NCBI GenBank assembly: GCA_900757695.1
Contig: CAAEOU010000200.1
Span: 1 to 22,482 of the forward strand
Origin: an uncultured Oscillospiraceae bacterium
Lineage (GTDB): Bacteria; Bacillota_A; Clostridia; Oscillospirales; Oscillospiraceae
Reading direction: 5' to 3'
Length of the DNA stretch: 22,482 nucleotides
Shown: in pieces, positions 1 through 8,305 of the stretch
How positions within the stretch are numbered: the first letter of the stretch is position 1
How the letters are laid out: each line of letters starts with the position of its first letter
Notes under the pieces: model-generated
Seen by the model: the letters and a program-made list of their open reading frames with translations, nothing else
Told to the model about the DNA's origin: nothing
Database searches by the model: none
Program-made: the position numbers and the translations under genes

Positions 1-153
1 GAGGTGTTCTCCGGCGGCAGGGATTACGAGGGCGACACCCTGCGGTATTTGCGGGAAATGGGTGCGCTCCACTGCGCACTGGCCCGGCGGGCAGATCGAG
101 TCATCGAGGTGGTCTGCGGGATTCCGAATATTCTGAAGGAGGCGGCTCCATGA
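1..153 (+). CDS. cobU: Adenosylcobinamide kinase/guanylyltransferase, C-terminal end (partial)
   Basis: Only the last 50 codons are in the window; the gene runs off the left edge in frame 1 and stops with TGA at 151-153. CobU phosphorylates adenosylcobinamide and then transfers GMP to it, giving AdoCbi-GDP for CobS. The visible tail contains an NEVFSGG-like start (EVFSGGRDYEGDT), an LxxLGxxxxxLA-type helix (here REMGALHCALARRAD) and the family end motif VVCGIPNILK. The stop overlaps the cobS start as ATGA, so the two are translationally coupled. The P-loop half lies outside the window, so whether the enzyme is complete cannot be judged. The same tail motif recurs in the short gene at 914-1249, so this is one of two CobU-like genes flanking cobS. 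Confidence 0.8.
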   Translation, partial: EVFSGGRDYEGDTLRYLREMGALHCALARRADRVIEVVCGIPNILKEAAP

Positions 154-917
154 CGCTGCTTGAAACCGTTGCGGTGGCATTTTCCATGTTTTCTGCCATC
201 CCCATGCCTCAGTTCCTGTGGAACGAGAAGAATATGCGCTATGCCCTGTGTGCGTTCCCGCTGATTGGCGGGGTGATCGGCGGCGTCTGCTGGGGAGCAT
301 GGAGCATTTGCGGCCTGCTGGGGCTGCCCACCCTGCTGCGGGGGGCGATTTTGACTCTGATCCCGGTGCTGATCACCGGGGGCATTCATTTGGACGGCTA
401 CAGCGACACCTGGGATGCGCTGGCCAGCCATGCATCCCAGAAGAAAAAACAGGAGATTTTGAAGGACCCTCATGTGGGCTCGTTTGCGGTAATCCGGCTT
501 TGCGGATACTTTGTCATGAACCTGACTCTGTGGACGGCTCTGAAGACGTTTCCATGGGCGGCGGTGCTGCTGAGCTTTTGCATGAGCCGCACCCTGTCGG
601 GCTTGGCGGTGGCGTCATTTCCGCTGGCCAAGCATACGGGCCTTGCCCATACCTTTGCCCAGGCGGCGGACAAAAAGCGGGTCAGAACCGTTCTGATCAT
701 TCTGGATGTGCTGTTGTGCGCAGGTATGTGCCTGTGCGGATATGAGGGCATTTTGATGGCGGCAGCGGCGCATGCCGTATTCGCTGATTACTACCGGATA
801 AGCCAAAAGCAGTTCGGCGGGCTGTCCGGGGATCTGGCGGGCTGGTTCCTTCAGACGGCGGAACTCTGGATGCTGCTGGTGCTGGTGATCCTACAATATG
901 TGGAGGTGCTGATATGA
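150..917 (+). CDS. cobS: Adenosylcobinamide-GDP ribazoletransferase (cobalamin synthase)
   Basis: This is an integral membrane protein of 255 residues, the usual CobS length. It joins AdoCbi-GDP to alpha-ribazole (or its phosphate), the last assembly step of the lower nucleotide loop. The hallmark segment GGIHLDGYSDTWDAL (about residues 71-85), matching the family's G-x-L-H-x-D-G-x-x-D metal-binding pattern, is clear. The start MTLLETVAVAFSMFSAIPMP is typical, as CobS proteins begin with a short amphipathic stretch ending in a xIPxP motif. Several hydrophobic segments follow, including ones near residues 35-75, 105-155, 180-210 and 230-253. The start ATG overlaps the upstream cobU stop, and the TGA stop overlaps the next ATG at 914; both are ATGA junctions. 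Confidence 0.95.
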   Translation: MTLLETVAVAFSMFSAIPMPQFLWNEKNMRYALCAFPLIGGVIGGVCWGAWSICGLLGLPTLLRGAILTLIPVLITGGIHLDGYSDTWDALASHASQKKKQEILKDPHVGSFAVIRLCGYFVMNLTLWTALKTFPWAAVLLSFCMSRTLSGLAVASFPLAKHTGLAHTFAQAADKKRVRTVLIILDVLLCAGMCLCGYEGILMAAAAHAVFADYYRISQKQFGGLSGDLAGWFLQTAELWMLLVLVILQYVEVLI

Positions 918-1249
918 TCTTTGTAACAGGGCCGCTGTTTGCGGGAAAAGAGGAGGCCATTTGTAGGCATCTGGGCTGGAGTAGGGCGGAATTTGCCGCC
1001 TGCGGCCTGCGGGATGTGCAGGAGCTGGCGGCGAATTGCGAGGATCTTCCGGCGCTGGCAGATGAACTGTCGAAAAAGACCGTGGTCATTGCCACGGAGG
1101 TGGGCGGCGGCGTCGTGCCCGTTGACGCAGAGCAGCGCCATCACCGGGAGCAGGCGGGACGGCTTGCCTGCCTGCTTGCCCAGCGGGCGGATACGGTGGT
1201 TCGGGTTTGCTGCGGGATTCCACAGGTGCTTAAGGGGAAACTGCCATGA
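914..1249 (+). CDS. Short CobU-like cobinamide kinase homologue
   Basis: This 111-residue protein resembles the two ends of CobU without its middle. It opens with IFVTGPLFAGKEEA, which sits where the CobU P-loop is expected, but the residue after GK is Glu rather than Ser or Thr. It closes with EVGGGVVPVDAEQRHHREQAG and then QRADTVVRVCCGIPQVLKG, the signature end of CobU. Full-length CobU is about 180 residues, so roughly 70 are missing, including the region that carries the GMP-accepting His in the Salmonella enzyme. It is joined by ATGA overlaps to cobS and to the phosphatase gene, so it is kept in the operon. It could be a regulatory or partner subunit, a kinase lacking transferase activity, or a decaying duplicate. 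Assignment to the family is firm; activity is unknown. Confidence 0.75.
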   Translation: MIFVTGPLFAGKEEAICRHLGWSRAEFAACGLRDVQELAANCEDLPALADELSKKTVVIATEVGGGVVPVDAEQRHHREQAGRLACLLAQRADTVVRVCCGIPQVLKGKLP

Positions 1250-1842
1250 GATTGGAGCTGATCCGACATGGGGAAACTGTGCTGCAAAAGGAGCACCGCT
1301 ATCAGGGGGTGACCGATGCCCCCCTGAGCCCTCCGGGCCGGGATGTTCTGCATCCGGCAGGTGTACTGCCGGAGCGGGTCGTTGTAACGCCGCTGCGGAG
1401 AACCAGAGAGACGGCAGAGCTTCTGTTTCCCGGGGTGCCCCAGATGGTGATCCCGGAACTTCAGGAGATGAACTTTGGCCGATTTGAGGGGAAAAACTAT
1501 CTGGAAATGGAGAATGACCCGGACTATCGGACGTGGGTGGACGGCATGTGTCTGGGGCGCTGTCCCGGAGGCGAGTCCAAGGCGGAGTATGTCCGGCGGG
1601 TCACAAGGGCCTTTGCGGCGCTGTTGGATCAGGCACTGGAGCAGCGGTGGAAGGACTGCGTGATCGTCGCCCATGGGGGCACCCAGATGGCGGTGCTGGA
1701 GCGGTTTGCGGTGGAAAAAAAGGACTATTACAGCTGGCAGCTGCCCTGCGGGCATGGATATCGGCTGGATGCCGCCCGATGGCAAACGGAGCGGAAGCTT
1801 GAGGTGCTGGGGCAGACGGACTATACGGAGGGAACAACATGA
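1246..1842 (+). CDS. cobC: Histidine phosphatase, alpha-ribazole phosphatase type
   Basis: This is a 198-residue histidine phosphatase-superfamily protein. The phospho-accepting motif is LIRHGET with His8, and the second catalytic His is in VIVAHGGTQ (His143). TPLRRTRETAE near residue 45-55 supplies the conserved Arg of the phosphate pocket, and ELQEMNFGRFEG carries the usual proton-donor Glu region. In cobalamin operons such proteins remove the 5'-phosphate of alpha-ribazole phosphate or adenosylcobalamin phosphate, and the position between cobS/cobU-like genes and cbiB supports that role. Its start overlaps the upstream stop, and its stop overlaps the cbiB start, both as ATGA. Other phosphomonoesterase substrates cannot be excluded from sequence. 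Confidence 0.88.
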   Translation: MRLELIRHGETVLQKEHRYQGVTDAPLSPPGRDVLHPAGVLPERVVVTPLRRTRETAELLFPGVPQMVIPELQEMNFGRFEGKNYLEMENDPDYRTWVDGMCLGRCPGGESKAEYVRRVTRAFAALLDQALEQRWKDCVIVAHGGTQMAVLERFAVEKKDYYSWQLPCGHGYRLDAARWQTERKLEVLGQTDYTEGTT

Positions 1843-2804
1843 AAATCGTATACGGGGCAATTCTAAGCTTCCTGCTGGATTTGCTGCTGGGAGACCCCAT
1901 GTGGATGCCCCATCCGGTGGTGCTGATGGGAAAGTGCATCACTCGACTGGAAAAGCGCCTCCGGAGAACACTGCCGGACACGGAACAGGGGCTTCTATGG
2001 GGCGGAAGGATCATGGCCTTCTGCCTGCCGGTGGGGACGCTACTGGTCTCCGGCGGGGCCATTTGGCTGCTGGGGAAGATCCACCCGGTGCTGGGTTTCC
2101 TGCTGGGCGTGTTCTGGGGCTGGCAGGCCCTTGCCATGCGGGATCTCAAAAAGGAGAGTAAAAACGTCTATCGGAAGCTCACCGAAGACACCCTCGAAAA
2201 TGCACGGCTGGCGGTGTCCAGAATCGTAGGTCGGGACACCCAAAGCCTCAGCGTGGAGGGGGTCACCAAGGCGGCGGTGGAGACCGTGGCAGAAAACTTT
2301 TCGGATGGTGTGGTGGCACCCATGCTCTATCTGCTGGTGGGCGGCGCACCGCTGGCCCTCTGCTATAAAGCGGTCAACACCATGGACAGCATGGTGGGCT
2401 ATAAAAATGAGAAGTATCTCTACTTTGGCAGGGCGGCGGCCAAGCTGGATGATGCGGCCAACTATCTGCCGTCCCGGCTTTCGGCCCTGTTGCTGATTGC
2501 GGCGTCCTTTTTCTGCCGGGAAAACGTAAAAAATGCATGGAAGATCTGGCGGAGAGACCGGAGAAACCATGCCAGCCCCAATTCCGCTCAGACTGAGGCG
2601 GTGATGGCTGGGGCGCTGATGGTGCAGCTGGCAGGGCCCGCATGGTATTTTGGGCAGTACTATGATAAGCCTACCATTGGCGATTCCCTGAGACCGGTGG
2701 AGCCTGGGGATATTCTGCGGGCCAACCGGATGCTCTACTGGGGTGGCTTCTTGAGCCTGATCCTGCTCTGCGGCATTCGGGCGCTGATCTGCATATTACT
2801 GTAA
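1839..2804 (+). CDS. cbiB: Adenosylcobinamide-phosphate synthase
   Basis: A 321-residue membrane protein of normal CbiB/CobD(Pseudomonas) length. It attaches (R)-1-amino-2-propanol phosphate to the propionate side chain of adenosylcobyrate. Family hallmarks are LDLLLGDPMWMPHPVVLMG at the N-terminus, AVETVAENFSDGVVAP near residue 145-160, and KAVNTMDSMVGYKNEKY followed by AAAKLDDAANYLPSRLSA. Hydrophobic membrane segments occur near residues 5-20, 50-85, 155-178, 208-225 and 298-321. It starts in an ATGA overlap with the phosphatase gene. Its TAA stop is followed by a GGGAGG ribosome site for the next gene, the only junction in this part of the operon without an overlap. Confidence 0.95.
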   Translation: MKIVYGAILSFLLDLLLGDPMWMPHPVVLMGKCITRLEKRLRRTLPDTEQGLLWGGRIMAFCLPVGTLLVSGGAIWLLGKIHPVLGFLLGVFWGWQALAMRDLKKESKNVYRKLTEDTLENARLAVSRIVGRDTQSLSVEGVTKAAVETVAENFSDGVVAPMLYLLVGGAPLALCYKAVNTMDSMVGYKNEKYLYFGRAAAKLDDAANYLPSRLSALLLIAASFFCRENVKNAWKIWRRDRRNHASPNSAQTEAVMAGALMVQLAGPAWYFGQYYDKPTIGDSLRPVEPGDILRANRMLYWGGFLSLILLCGIRALICILL

Positions 2805-2818
2805 CGGGAGGAACGACC

Positions 2819-3874
2819 ATGGAATGGGGTCACGGCGGCGATGTAAAGGGCTATGCGCTGCAATATGGACGAAAACCGCTGGATTTTTCCGCCAATGTCA
2901 GCCCCTTTGGCGTGCCGGAGGGGGTAAAGCAGGCGGTGATGGATTCTCTTGCATGGGGGGCAGAATATCCTGACCCACTGTGTCGGGAGCTGCGGCAGGC
3001 GCTGGGAGAACATCTGGGGCTTCCGGCAGAATGGATCTTATGTGGCAACGGGGCCTCTGACCTGCTGTTTCGGCTGGCTGGGGCGGTAAAGCCCAAAAGG
3101 GCACTGCTGACCGCACCGGCCTTTTCGGAGTATGAGGGGGCGCTGCGGCCCCACCAGTGCCAATTGGACCGATTCCCACTCAGGGCAGAAAACGGATTTT
3201 GCCTGACGGAGGAGTTTCTGAACTGGATCACGCCGGAAACGGATCTCATTTTCCTGTGCCAGCCCAACAATCCGACGGGAAGAACCACGGACCGGGCGCT
3301 GCTGCTGTGCATTTTGCGGCGGTGCCGGGAAACCAAAACGATTCTTGCGCTGGATGAATGCTTTCTGGACTTTGTGGATATGCCGGAGATGCTGAACATG
3401 CAGGGCGAGCTGGAGGGAAATCCACTGGTGATCTTCCGGGCGTTTACGAAGTTTTATGGTATGGCGGGGCTGCGGCTGGGCTATTGCCTCTGTGGGGATC
3501 GGCTGCTTCTGGAAAAAATGAGCCAATCGGGGCCGCCATGGGCGGTGTCTTCGGTGGCTCAGGCGGCGGGGATTGCGGCCCTGAAGGAGACGGAGTACGG
3601 GGCGCGGCTGCGCAGCCTCATTGGAGCCCAGCGTCCAATCCTGACAGCGGGGCTGAAGGAATGCGGCTGCCGGGTGATTCCCGGGGCGGCCAACTATCTG
3701 CTGTTTTACTATCCGGACGAACAGCTTGGGGAAAAGATGAAGCAAAAGGGCGTGATGCTCCGGGACTGCCGGAACTATCACGGACTGGAGCCGGGCTGGT
3801 ATCGGGTGGCGGTACGAACGGAAAAAGAAAATTTGCGGCTCCTTGCGGTGCTGAAAGAGGTGACCGGTAGATGA
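2819..3874 (+). CDS. cobD: PLP-dependent threonine-phosphate decarboxylase (CobD type)
   Basis: A 351-residue fold-type I aminotransferase relative. In cobalamin synthesis CobD decarboxylates L-threonine phosphate to aminopropanol phosphate, the substrate used by the preceding CbiB, so the neighbourhood matches the reaction. The start MEWGHGGDV resembles the HGG opening of CobD proteins and LDFSANVSPFGVPEGV is the typical N-terminal substrate loop. FLCQPNNPTGR, LALDECFLDF and FTKFYGMAGLRLGY follow; Lys211 in the last motif is the expected PLP lysine. The start is chosen from GGGAGG seven bases upstream of ATG 2819. The stop overlaps the cobQ start as ATGA. A histidinol-phosphate aminotransferase is the main alternative by fold, but the operon and HGG start argue against it. 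Confidence 0.92.
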   Translation: MEWGHGGDVKGYALQYGRKPLDFSANVSPFGVPEGVKQAVMDSLAWGAEYPDPLCRELRQALGEHLGLPAEWILCGNGASDLLFRLAGAVKPKRALLTAPAFSEYEGALRPHQCQLDRFPLRAENGFCLTEEFLNWITPETDLIFLCQPNNPTGRTTDRALLLCILRRCRETKTILALDECFLDFVDMPEMLNMQGELEGNPLVIFRAFTKFYGMAGLRLGYCLCGDRLLLEKMSQSGPPWAVSSVAQAAGIAALKETEYGARLRSLIGAQRPILTAGLKECGCRVIPGAANYLLFYYPDEQLGEKMKQKGVMLRDCRNYHGLEPGWYRVAVRTEKENLRLLAVLKEVTGR

Positions 3875-5346
3875 AACGGAATATCATGATTCAGGGTACC
3901 ATGTCCGGGGCGGGAAAGAGCCTGCTGGTGACGGCACTGTGCCGGATCTTTCATCAGGACGGCTGGTTTGTGGCTCCCTTTAAGAGCCAGAATATGGCCC
4001 TCAACAGCTTTGTGACGGCGGACGGCAGGGAGATGGGCCGGGCCCAGGTGCTTCAGGCACAGGCCGCAGGGAAGGCGCCGGATGTCCGTATGAATCCCAT
4101 TCTGCTCAAGCCCTCCAGCGATGTGGGCAGTCAGGTGATCGTAAACGGTGAGGTGCAGGGCGACTATCGGGCACGGGACTATTTCAAGATGAAGCGACAG
4201 CTGATCCCGGATATTATGTCTGCCTACCACAGTTTGGAACGTGAGAATGATATCATCGTGATCGAAGGTGCGGGCAGTCCTGCGGAGATCAATCTGAAGG
4301 CCGATGATATCGTCAACATGGGCCTTGCAAAGCTGGTAGATGCGCCGGTGCTGCTGGTGGGGGACATTGACCCCGGCGGAGTATTTGCCCAGCTCTATGG
4401 TACGGTGGCGCTGCTGGAGCCGGAGGAACGCAGACGTATTGCGGGCACCATCATCAATAAATTCCGGGGGGATGTTTCGCTGCTTCAGCCGGGGCTCACC
4501 ATGCTGGAAGAGCTGACCGGAGTGCCGGTGCTGGGGGTGGTGCCCTATACCCGGGTGGAGCTGGATGATGAGGATTCTCAGGCACCGCGGCTGCAAAAGA
4601 CATCGGGCTCCGGCAGCATCGACATTGCGGTGATCCGCCTGCCGCATATTTCCAATTTTACAGATTTTGCCCCCTTGGAGCTGCATCCGGAGCTCTGTGT
4701 CCGCTATGTGGCACGGGAAAAGGAGCTGGGACATCCGGATCTTGTGATTTTGCCCGGAACCAAAAACACCATGGGAGATCTCAGCTGGCTGCGGGGAAAC
4801 GGGCTGGAAATGGCTGTTCTGCGGCTCCATGGAGCGGGTGTGCCGGTACTGGGCATTTGCGGCGGCTATCAGATGCTGGGTGAAGAGCTCCACGATCCCG
4901 ATGGCGTAGAGCATGGCGGTCACATGCGGGGCATGGGGCTGCTGCCCACAAAAACGGTGTTTGTCCCGGAGAAGATTCGCACGCAGACCACAGCGATAGC
5001 CTGCGCCTTCTCAGATGCGGCCATTTGGGGCTATCAGATCCACATGGGGCGGACGGAAACGGGAGATCTGCCGGCTTTCTGCCGCCTGCCCGACGGCAGC
5101 GGCGATGGTGCAGTGGGGGACAATGTGTTCGGCACCTACCTCCACGGGCTCTTCGATTCCGGAGCGCTGACCACGGCACTGGCGGACTGGCTCCTGACCA
5201 GAAAGGGAATGGATCCCAGCAACAGGAAGCTGGAGACTCATCAGGATCAGCAGGAAAAGCAGATCGACATTTTGGCAGATGCGGTACGGCAAAGCCTTGA
5301 TATGGATGCGATCTACCGGATCATGGAGGAGTATCAGCATGAATAA
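3871..5346 (+). CDS. cobQ: Cobyric acid synthase, glutamine-hydrolysing
   Basis: At 491 residues this matches the usual length of CobQ/CbiP. It amidates four side chains (b, d, e and g) of adenosylcobyrinate a,c-diamide using glutamine and ATP. The N-terminal dethiobiotin synthetase-like domain begins IMIQGTMSGAGKS, with P-loop residues 9-17, then FKSQNMALNS and IVIEGAGSPAEINL. The C-terminal class I glutaminase-like domain has VLGICGGYQMLG with nucleophile Cys330 and GTYLHGLFDS with His425. LPGTKNTMGDLSWLR is the linker motif of the family. The start overlaps the upstream stop; the end overlaps the adenosyltransferase gene by eight bases (ATG 5339, TAA 5344-5346). Confidence 0.97.
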   Translation: MKRNIMIQGTMSGAGKSLLVTALCRIFHQDGWFVAPFKSQNMALNSFVTADGREMGRAQVLQAQAAGKAPDVRMNPILLKPSSDVGSQVIVNGEVQGDYRARDYFKMKRQLIPDIMSAYHSLERENDIIVIEGAGSPAEINLKADDIVNMGLAKLVDAPVLLVGDIDPGGVFAQLYGTVALLEPEERRRIAGTIINKFRGDVSLLQPGLTMLEELTGVPVLGVVPYTRVELDDEDSQAPRLQKTSGSGSIDIAVIRLPHISNFTDFAPLELHPELCVRYVAREKELGHPDLVILPGTKNTMGDLSWLRGNGLEMAVLRLHGAGVPVLGICGGYQMLGEELHDPDGVEHGGHMRGMGLLPTKTVFVPEKIRTQTTAIACAFSDAAIWGYQIHMGRTETGDLPAFCRLPDGSGDGAVGDNVFGTYLHGLFDSGALTTALADWLLTRKGMDPSNRKLETHQDQQEKQIDILADAVRQSLDMDAIYRIMEEYQHE

Positions 5347-5851
5347 GGGACTCGTACATCTCTACTGCGGACAGGGAAAGGGGAAAACCACTGCGGCCAT
5401 GGGCCTTGCACTTCGGGCACTGGGACAGGGCATGCAGGTGGTGGTCATTCAGTTCCTGAAAACCGGCACCAGCGGAGAGCTGGAACCGCTTCGTCGGCTG
5501 GGGGCTGTGGTGCGCTCGGGCAAGCCCGGGGCAAAATTTACCTTCCAGATGAATGCGGCGGAGAAGACGCAGGCAGCTGCGGAGAATAACGAAAGGCTGC
5601 GGGAGGCTTTGACGCTTCCCTGCGATCTTATGATCCTGGATGAGATCTGTGCGGCACGGCAGAGCGGGTTGCTGGACGAAACGCTGGCAAAGCAGGCGGT
5701 GCTGGATCGGCCTCGGGGCAGGGAAGTGGTGCTCACGGGCCGGGAACCGGAGCAGTGGATGCTGGATGCGGCCGATTACATCACAGAGATGCAGGCTCTG
5801 CGGCACCCCTATGTTCAGGGCATCCCGGCCAGAAAGGGGATCGAATTCTGA
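5339..5851 (+). CDS. cobO: Corrinoid adenosyltransferase, CobA/BtuR/CobO type
   Basis: A 170-residue cytosolic enzyme that transfers the 5'-deoxyadenosyl group of ATP to Co(I) corrinoids. The Walker A motif GQGKGKTT lies at residues 11-18, VVVIQFLKTG follows the next strand, and LMILDEI is the Walker B-like strand; RPRGREVVLTGREP and LDAADYITEM are also family marks. The open frame reaches back to ATG 5279, but the start at 5339 (MNKGLVHLYCGQGKGKTT) fits the family and gives the short overlap with cobQ seen at other junctions. The C-terminal RHPYVQGIPARKGIEF is the usual tail, in which the protein binds corrinoid. Stop TGA 5849-5851 overlaps ATG 5851 of cbiC. Confidence 0.96.
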   Translation: MNKGLVHLYCGQGKGKTTAAMGLALRALGQGMQVVVIQFLKTGTSGELEPLRRLGAVVRSGKPGAKFTFQMNAAEKTQAAAENNERLREALTLPCDLMILDEICAARQSGLLDETLAKQAVLDRPRGREVVLTGREPEQWMLDAADYITEMQALRHPYVQGIPARKGIEF

Positions 5852-6513
5852 TGATGCATATGAAGCCTGCGGACATTGAGCGCAGAAGCATGGAGATCAT
5901 CACCGGGGAACTGAGAGAAAGGGGAATCACGCTGCCGGAGGAAAATGCGCCGGTGATCCGGCGGGTGATCCATACTACGGCGGATTTTGACTATGTGGAG
6001 CAGCTGGTGTTTACCCCCGGGGCAGTTCGGCAGGGGATAAAGGCGCTGCACGGGGGAAAGACCGTTGTGACGGACACCAATATGGCTCTGTCCGGGGTCA
6101 GCAAGCCGGGGCTCAAAAAGCTGGGGAGTCAGGCGGTATGCTTTATGGCGGACCCGGAGGTGGCGGCGGAGGCAAAGCGCCGGGGCTGTACCAGGGCGGT
6201 GATCTCCGCAGAAAAAGCGGCTCGAACCTACCCGGACTGCATCTATGCGGTGGGAAATGCGCCCACGGCCCTGTTTGAGATCGCTGCCCAGCTGGAAAAG
6301 GGATTTCGGCCCTCGCTGGTCATCGGCGTACCGGTGGGCTTTGTGAATGTGGTGGAGGCCAAGGAAACACTGCTGGCTGCCTGTCAGGCCCGGGGGATTC
6401 CGGCCATTGTAGCCATGGGACGCAAGGGCGGCAGTACCGTGGCCGCTGCCATTCTCAATGCGCTGATCTATCAGGCAGCGCAGATGCAGCAGCCGGAACA
6501 GCGGGGATGGTAA
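5851..6513 (+). CDS. cbiC: Precorrin-8X/cobalt-precorrin-8 methylmutase
   Basis: This gene encodes 220 residues if started at ATG 5851; ATG 5854 and 5860 are also possible (MMHMKPADIE). CbiC/CobH moves a methyl group from C-11 to C-12 of the corrin ring to give (hydrogeno)byrinic acid. The motif VIRRVIHTTADFDYVEQL contains the conserved His that protonates the substrate. TDTNMALSGVSK, YAVGNAPTALFEI and GVPVGFVNVVEAKE are further family blocks, and the C-terminus with AMGRKGGSTVAAAILNAL is standard. An AAAGGGG ribosome site lies 10 bases before 5851. It is the only ring-building gene in view, placed after late-assembly genes, so the other cbi genes must lie elsewhere, perhaps left of the window. 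It is the last gene of the operon. Confidence 0.95.
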   Translation: MMHMKPADIERRSMEIITGELRERGITLPEENAPVIRRVIHTTADFDYVEQLVFTPGAVRQGIKALHGGKTVVTDTNMALSGVSKPGLKKLGSQAVCFMADPEVAAEAKRRGCTRAVISAEKAARTYPDCIYAVGNAPTALFEIAAQLEKGFRPSLVIGVPVGFVNVVEAKETLLAACQARGIPAIVAMGRKGGSTVAAAILNALIYQAAQMQQPEQRGW

Positions 6514-6522
6514 GATAAGACG

Positions 6523-6560
6523 AAGCCGCACTCTGACAACAAACGGTCAGAGTGCGGCTT
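6523..6560. terminator. Perfect stem between convergent operons
   Basis: A 15-bp perfect stem (6523-6537 and 6546-6560; AAGCCGCACTCTGAC and its complement) encloses an 8-base loop. On the + strand it is followed by TTTTG, ending the cobalamin operon. On the - strand it follows the hydA stop (6574) and is trailed by a weaker T-rich stretch, so it may serve both operons. Confidence 0.85.
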
Positions 6561-6573
6561 TTGTAGTGCGCAA

Positions 6574-8292
6574 TTACGAATCCCGCTCTGCGGCCTTCTT
6601 GGCGGCATCGAAGTTCCGGTGCAGCAGAAGATGCTCTTTTCCACGGATGACATTTTCATAGGCAGTCATCACCAGAGGGTTCTCACTGGACTTTTTAATC
6701 TGAGTGTTGATGTCGGTGTTGTAGATCCCCTGAATTCTGGCGCTTCGGATGGAGATATCCTGTGTAACCGGCTGTCCTCCGCCCATAATGCAGCCCCGGC
6801 GGCAGGCCATGACCTCTACAAAGTCATAGTGTACCTCACCGGCCTCCATACGCTGAATCAGCTTCTCGGCATTGCCAAGCCCGCTGACCACTGCGGCCTT
6901 CAGCTCCCGCTTCTGGTAGGTGAAGCTCAGCTCCTTGATGCCGTCCTCGCCTCGAACGCCGCAGTCCCGAATGGCCATCATATCCGCCCGGGCATGCCCC
7001 TTTTGAAGTCTGCGGAGAATGGCCTCCGTGACACCGCCGGTGACGCCAAACAGCACACCACTGCCGGAGCCAATGCCAAAGGGCACATCGGCGGCCTCAA
7101 TTTCGATGTTGGCAAAATCCAAACCGACCTTTCGAATCAGCGTGATCAGTTCCGTGGTAGTCAGAACATAATCCACATCCTGTTTGCCGTAGGTGGTGGA
7201 TTCCGGGCGGAGGATTTCGCCTTTCTTTGCGGTGCAGGGCATAATGGCAACGGACACCAGCCGCTTGCCTTCACTGCGCTCCGGATCCTTATAGTATTCC
7301 CGGATCACTGCGCCGAACATCTGCTGGGGAGAACGACAGGTGGAGAGATTGTCCTTCAGCTCCGGGTGGCGGCTCTCACAGTACTTGACCCAAGCGGGGC
7401 AGCAGGAGGTGAACAGCGGCAGATTTTTGCCGGTAGTCAACCGCTCCAGAAATTCCCGGGACTCTTCCATCACCGTCAGGTCAGCACCGTAGGCGGTATC
7501 GTAGACCTCCGCAAAGCCCAGCCGATGGAGCACGCTGACCAGCTTGCCCATGACGTTTTCGCCCTTGGGCAGGCCAAATGCCTCGCCAACAGCGACCCGG
7601 ACAGCCGGTGCGATCTGGGCGATGACCTTGGTGTTCCGGTCTGCAAGTACCTCAAATACCGGGTTGATGTTGGTATTGATGCTGATGGCGCCGGTGGGAC
7701 ATACCACTCGGCACTGGCCGCAGCCAACACAGTCGGTTTCCGCAATGGTTTTGTTGAAGGCAGGGGTCACCAGTGTTTCGGTGCCCCGGTAGGCAAAGTC
7801 AATGGCATTGACGCCCTGTACATCAGCGCACATTCTCACGCAGTCGCCGCAGAGAATGCACTTATTGGGGTCTCGGACAATGGAAGGGGAACTGAGATCC
7901 ACCGGCTGCTTCTTTTTCGTGTTTTCAAAGCGGATCGTTCCCACCCCCAGTCGGTGGGCAAGGTCCTGCAGATGGCATTCCCGGCTCTTAATGCAGGTGG
8001 TGCAGTCTCTGTCGTGGGCGGCCAGCAGCAGCTCCAGAATCAGCTTTCGATACTTCATCAGTCTGGGGGTGTTGGTGTAGATCACCATGCCGTCTTTGGG
8101 GCGCTCGGAGCAGGAGGTGAAGGTTTTTCCGGTATCGGTTTCCACGGTGCAAAGTCGGCAGGCACCGTAGACGGACAGCTCGGAGTGATAGCACAGGGTT
8201 GGAATATCGATCCCGGCCTTGCGGATCACAGAAAGTACATTGGGCTCATCGGTAAACTCTACCCGACGGTCATCGATCATCATATATCCCAT
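6574..8292 (-). CDS. hydA: [FeFe] hydrogenase catalytic subunit (HydABC type)
   Basis: A 572-residue cytosolic [FeFe] hydrogenase with the full H-cluster set: TSCCPAW (295-301), MPCTAKKGE (351-359) and EVMACRRGCIMGGGQP (493-508). N-terminal clusters are visible in order: 2Fe-2S (Cys34, 45, 48, 61), His-ligated 4Fe-4S (His93, Cys97, 100, 106) and two 4Fe-4S clusters (Cys145-155 and Cys188-198). Length and domain order fit the catalytic subunit of trimeric NADH/ferredoxin-linked enzymes, lacking the extra C-terminal 2Fe-2S domain of the Thermotoga protein. The start at 8292 (MGYMMIDD) is preferred over 8316 because GGAGGG lies seven bases before it; that ribosome site overlaps the hydB stop. 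It evolves or uses H2; electron bifurcation is inferred from the three-subunit operon. Confidence 0.95.
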   Translation of the reverse strand: MGYMMIDDRRVEFTDEPNVLSVIRKAGIDIPTLCYHSELSVYGACRLCTVETDTGKTFTSCSERPKDGMVIYTNTPRLMKYRKLILELLLAAHDRDCTTCIKSRECHLQDLAHRLGVGTIRFENTKKKQPVDLSSPSIVRDPNKCILCGDCVRMCADVQGVNAIDFAYRGTETLVTPAFNKTIAETDCVGCGQCRVVCPTGAISINTNINPVFEVLADRNTKVIAQIAPAVRVAVGEAFGLPKGENVMGKLVSVLHRLGFAEVYDTAYGADLTVMEESREFLERLTTGKNLPLFTSCCPAWVKYCESRHPELKDNLSTCRSPQQMFGAVIREYYKDPERSEGKRLVSVAIMPCTAKKGEILRPESTTYGKQDVDYVLTTTELITLIRKVGLDFANIEIEAADVPFGIGSGSGVLFGVTGGVTEAILRRLQKGHARADMMAIRDCGVRGEDGIKELSFTYQKRELKAAVVSGLGNAEKLIQRMEAGEVHYDFVEVMACRRGCIMGGGQPVTQDISIRSARIQGIYNTDINTQIKKSSENPLVMTAYENVIRGKEHLLLHRNFDAAKKAAERDS

Positions 8293-8305
8293 GGTAATTC
8301 CCTCC

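Noticed and set aside
24..473. A - strand open frame opposite cobU and cobS
   Set aside because: It is a shadow of two well-recognised + strand genes and shows no family features.
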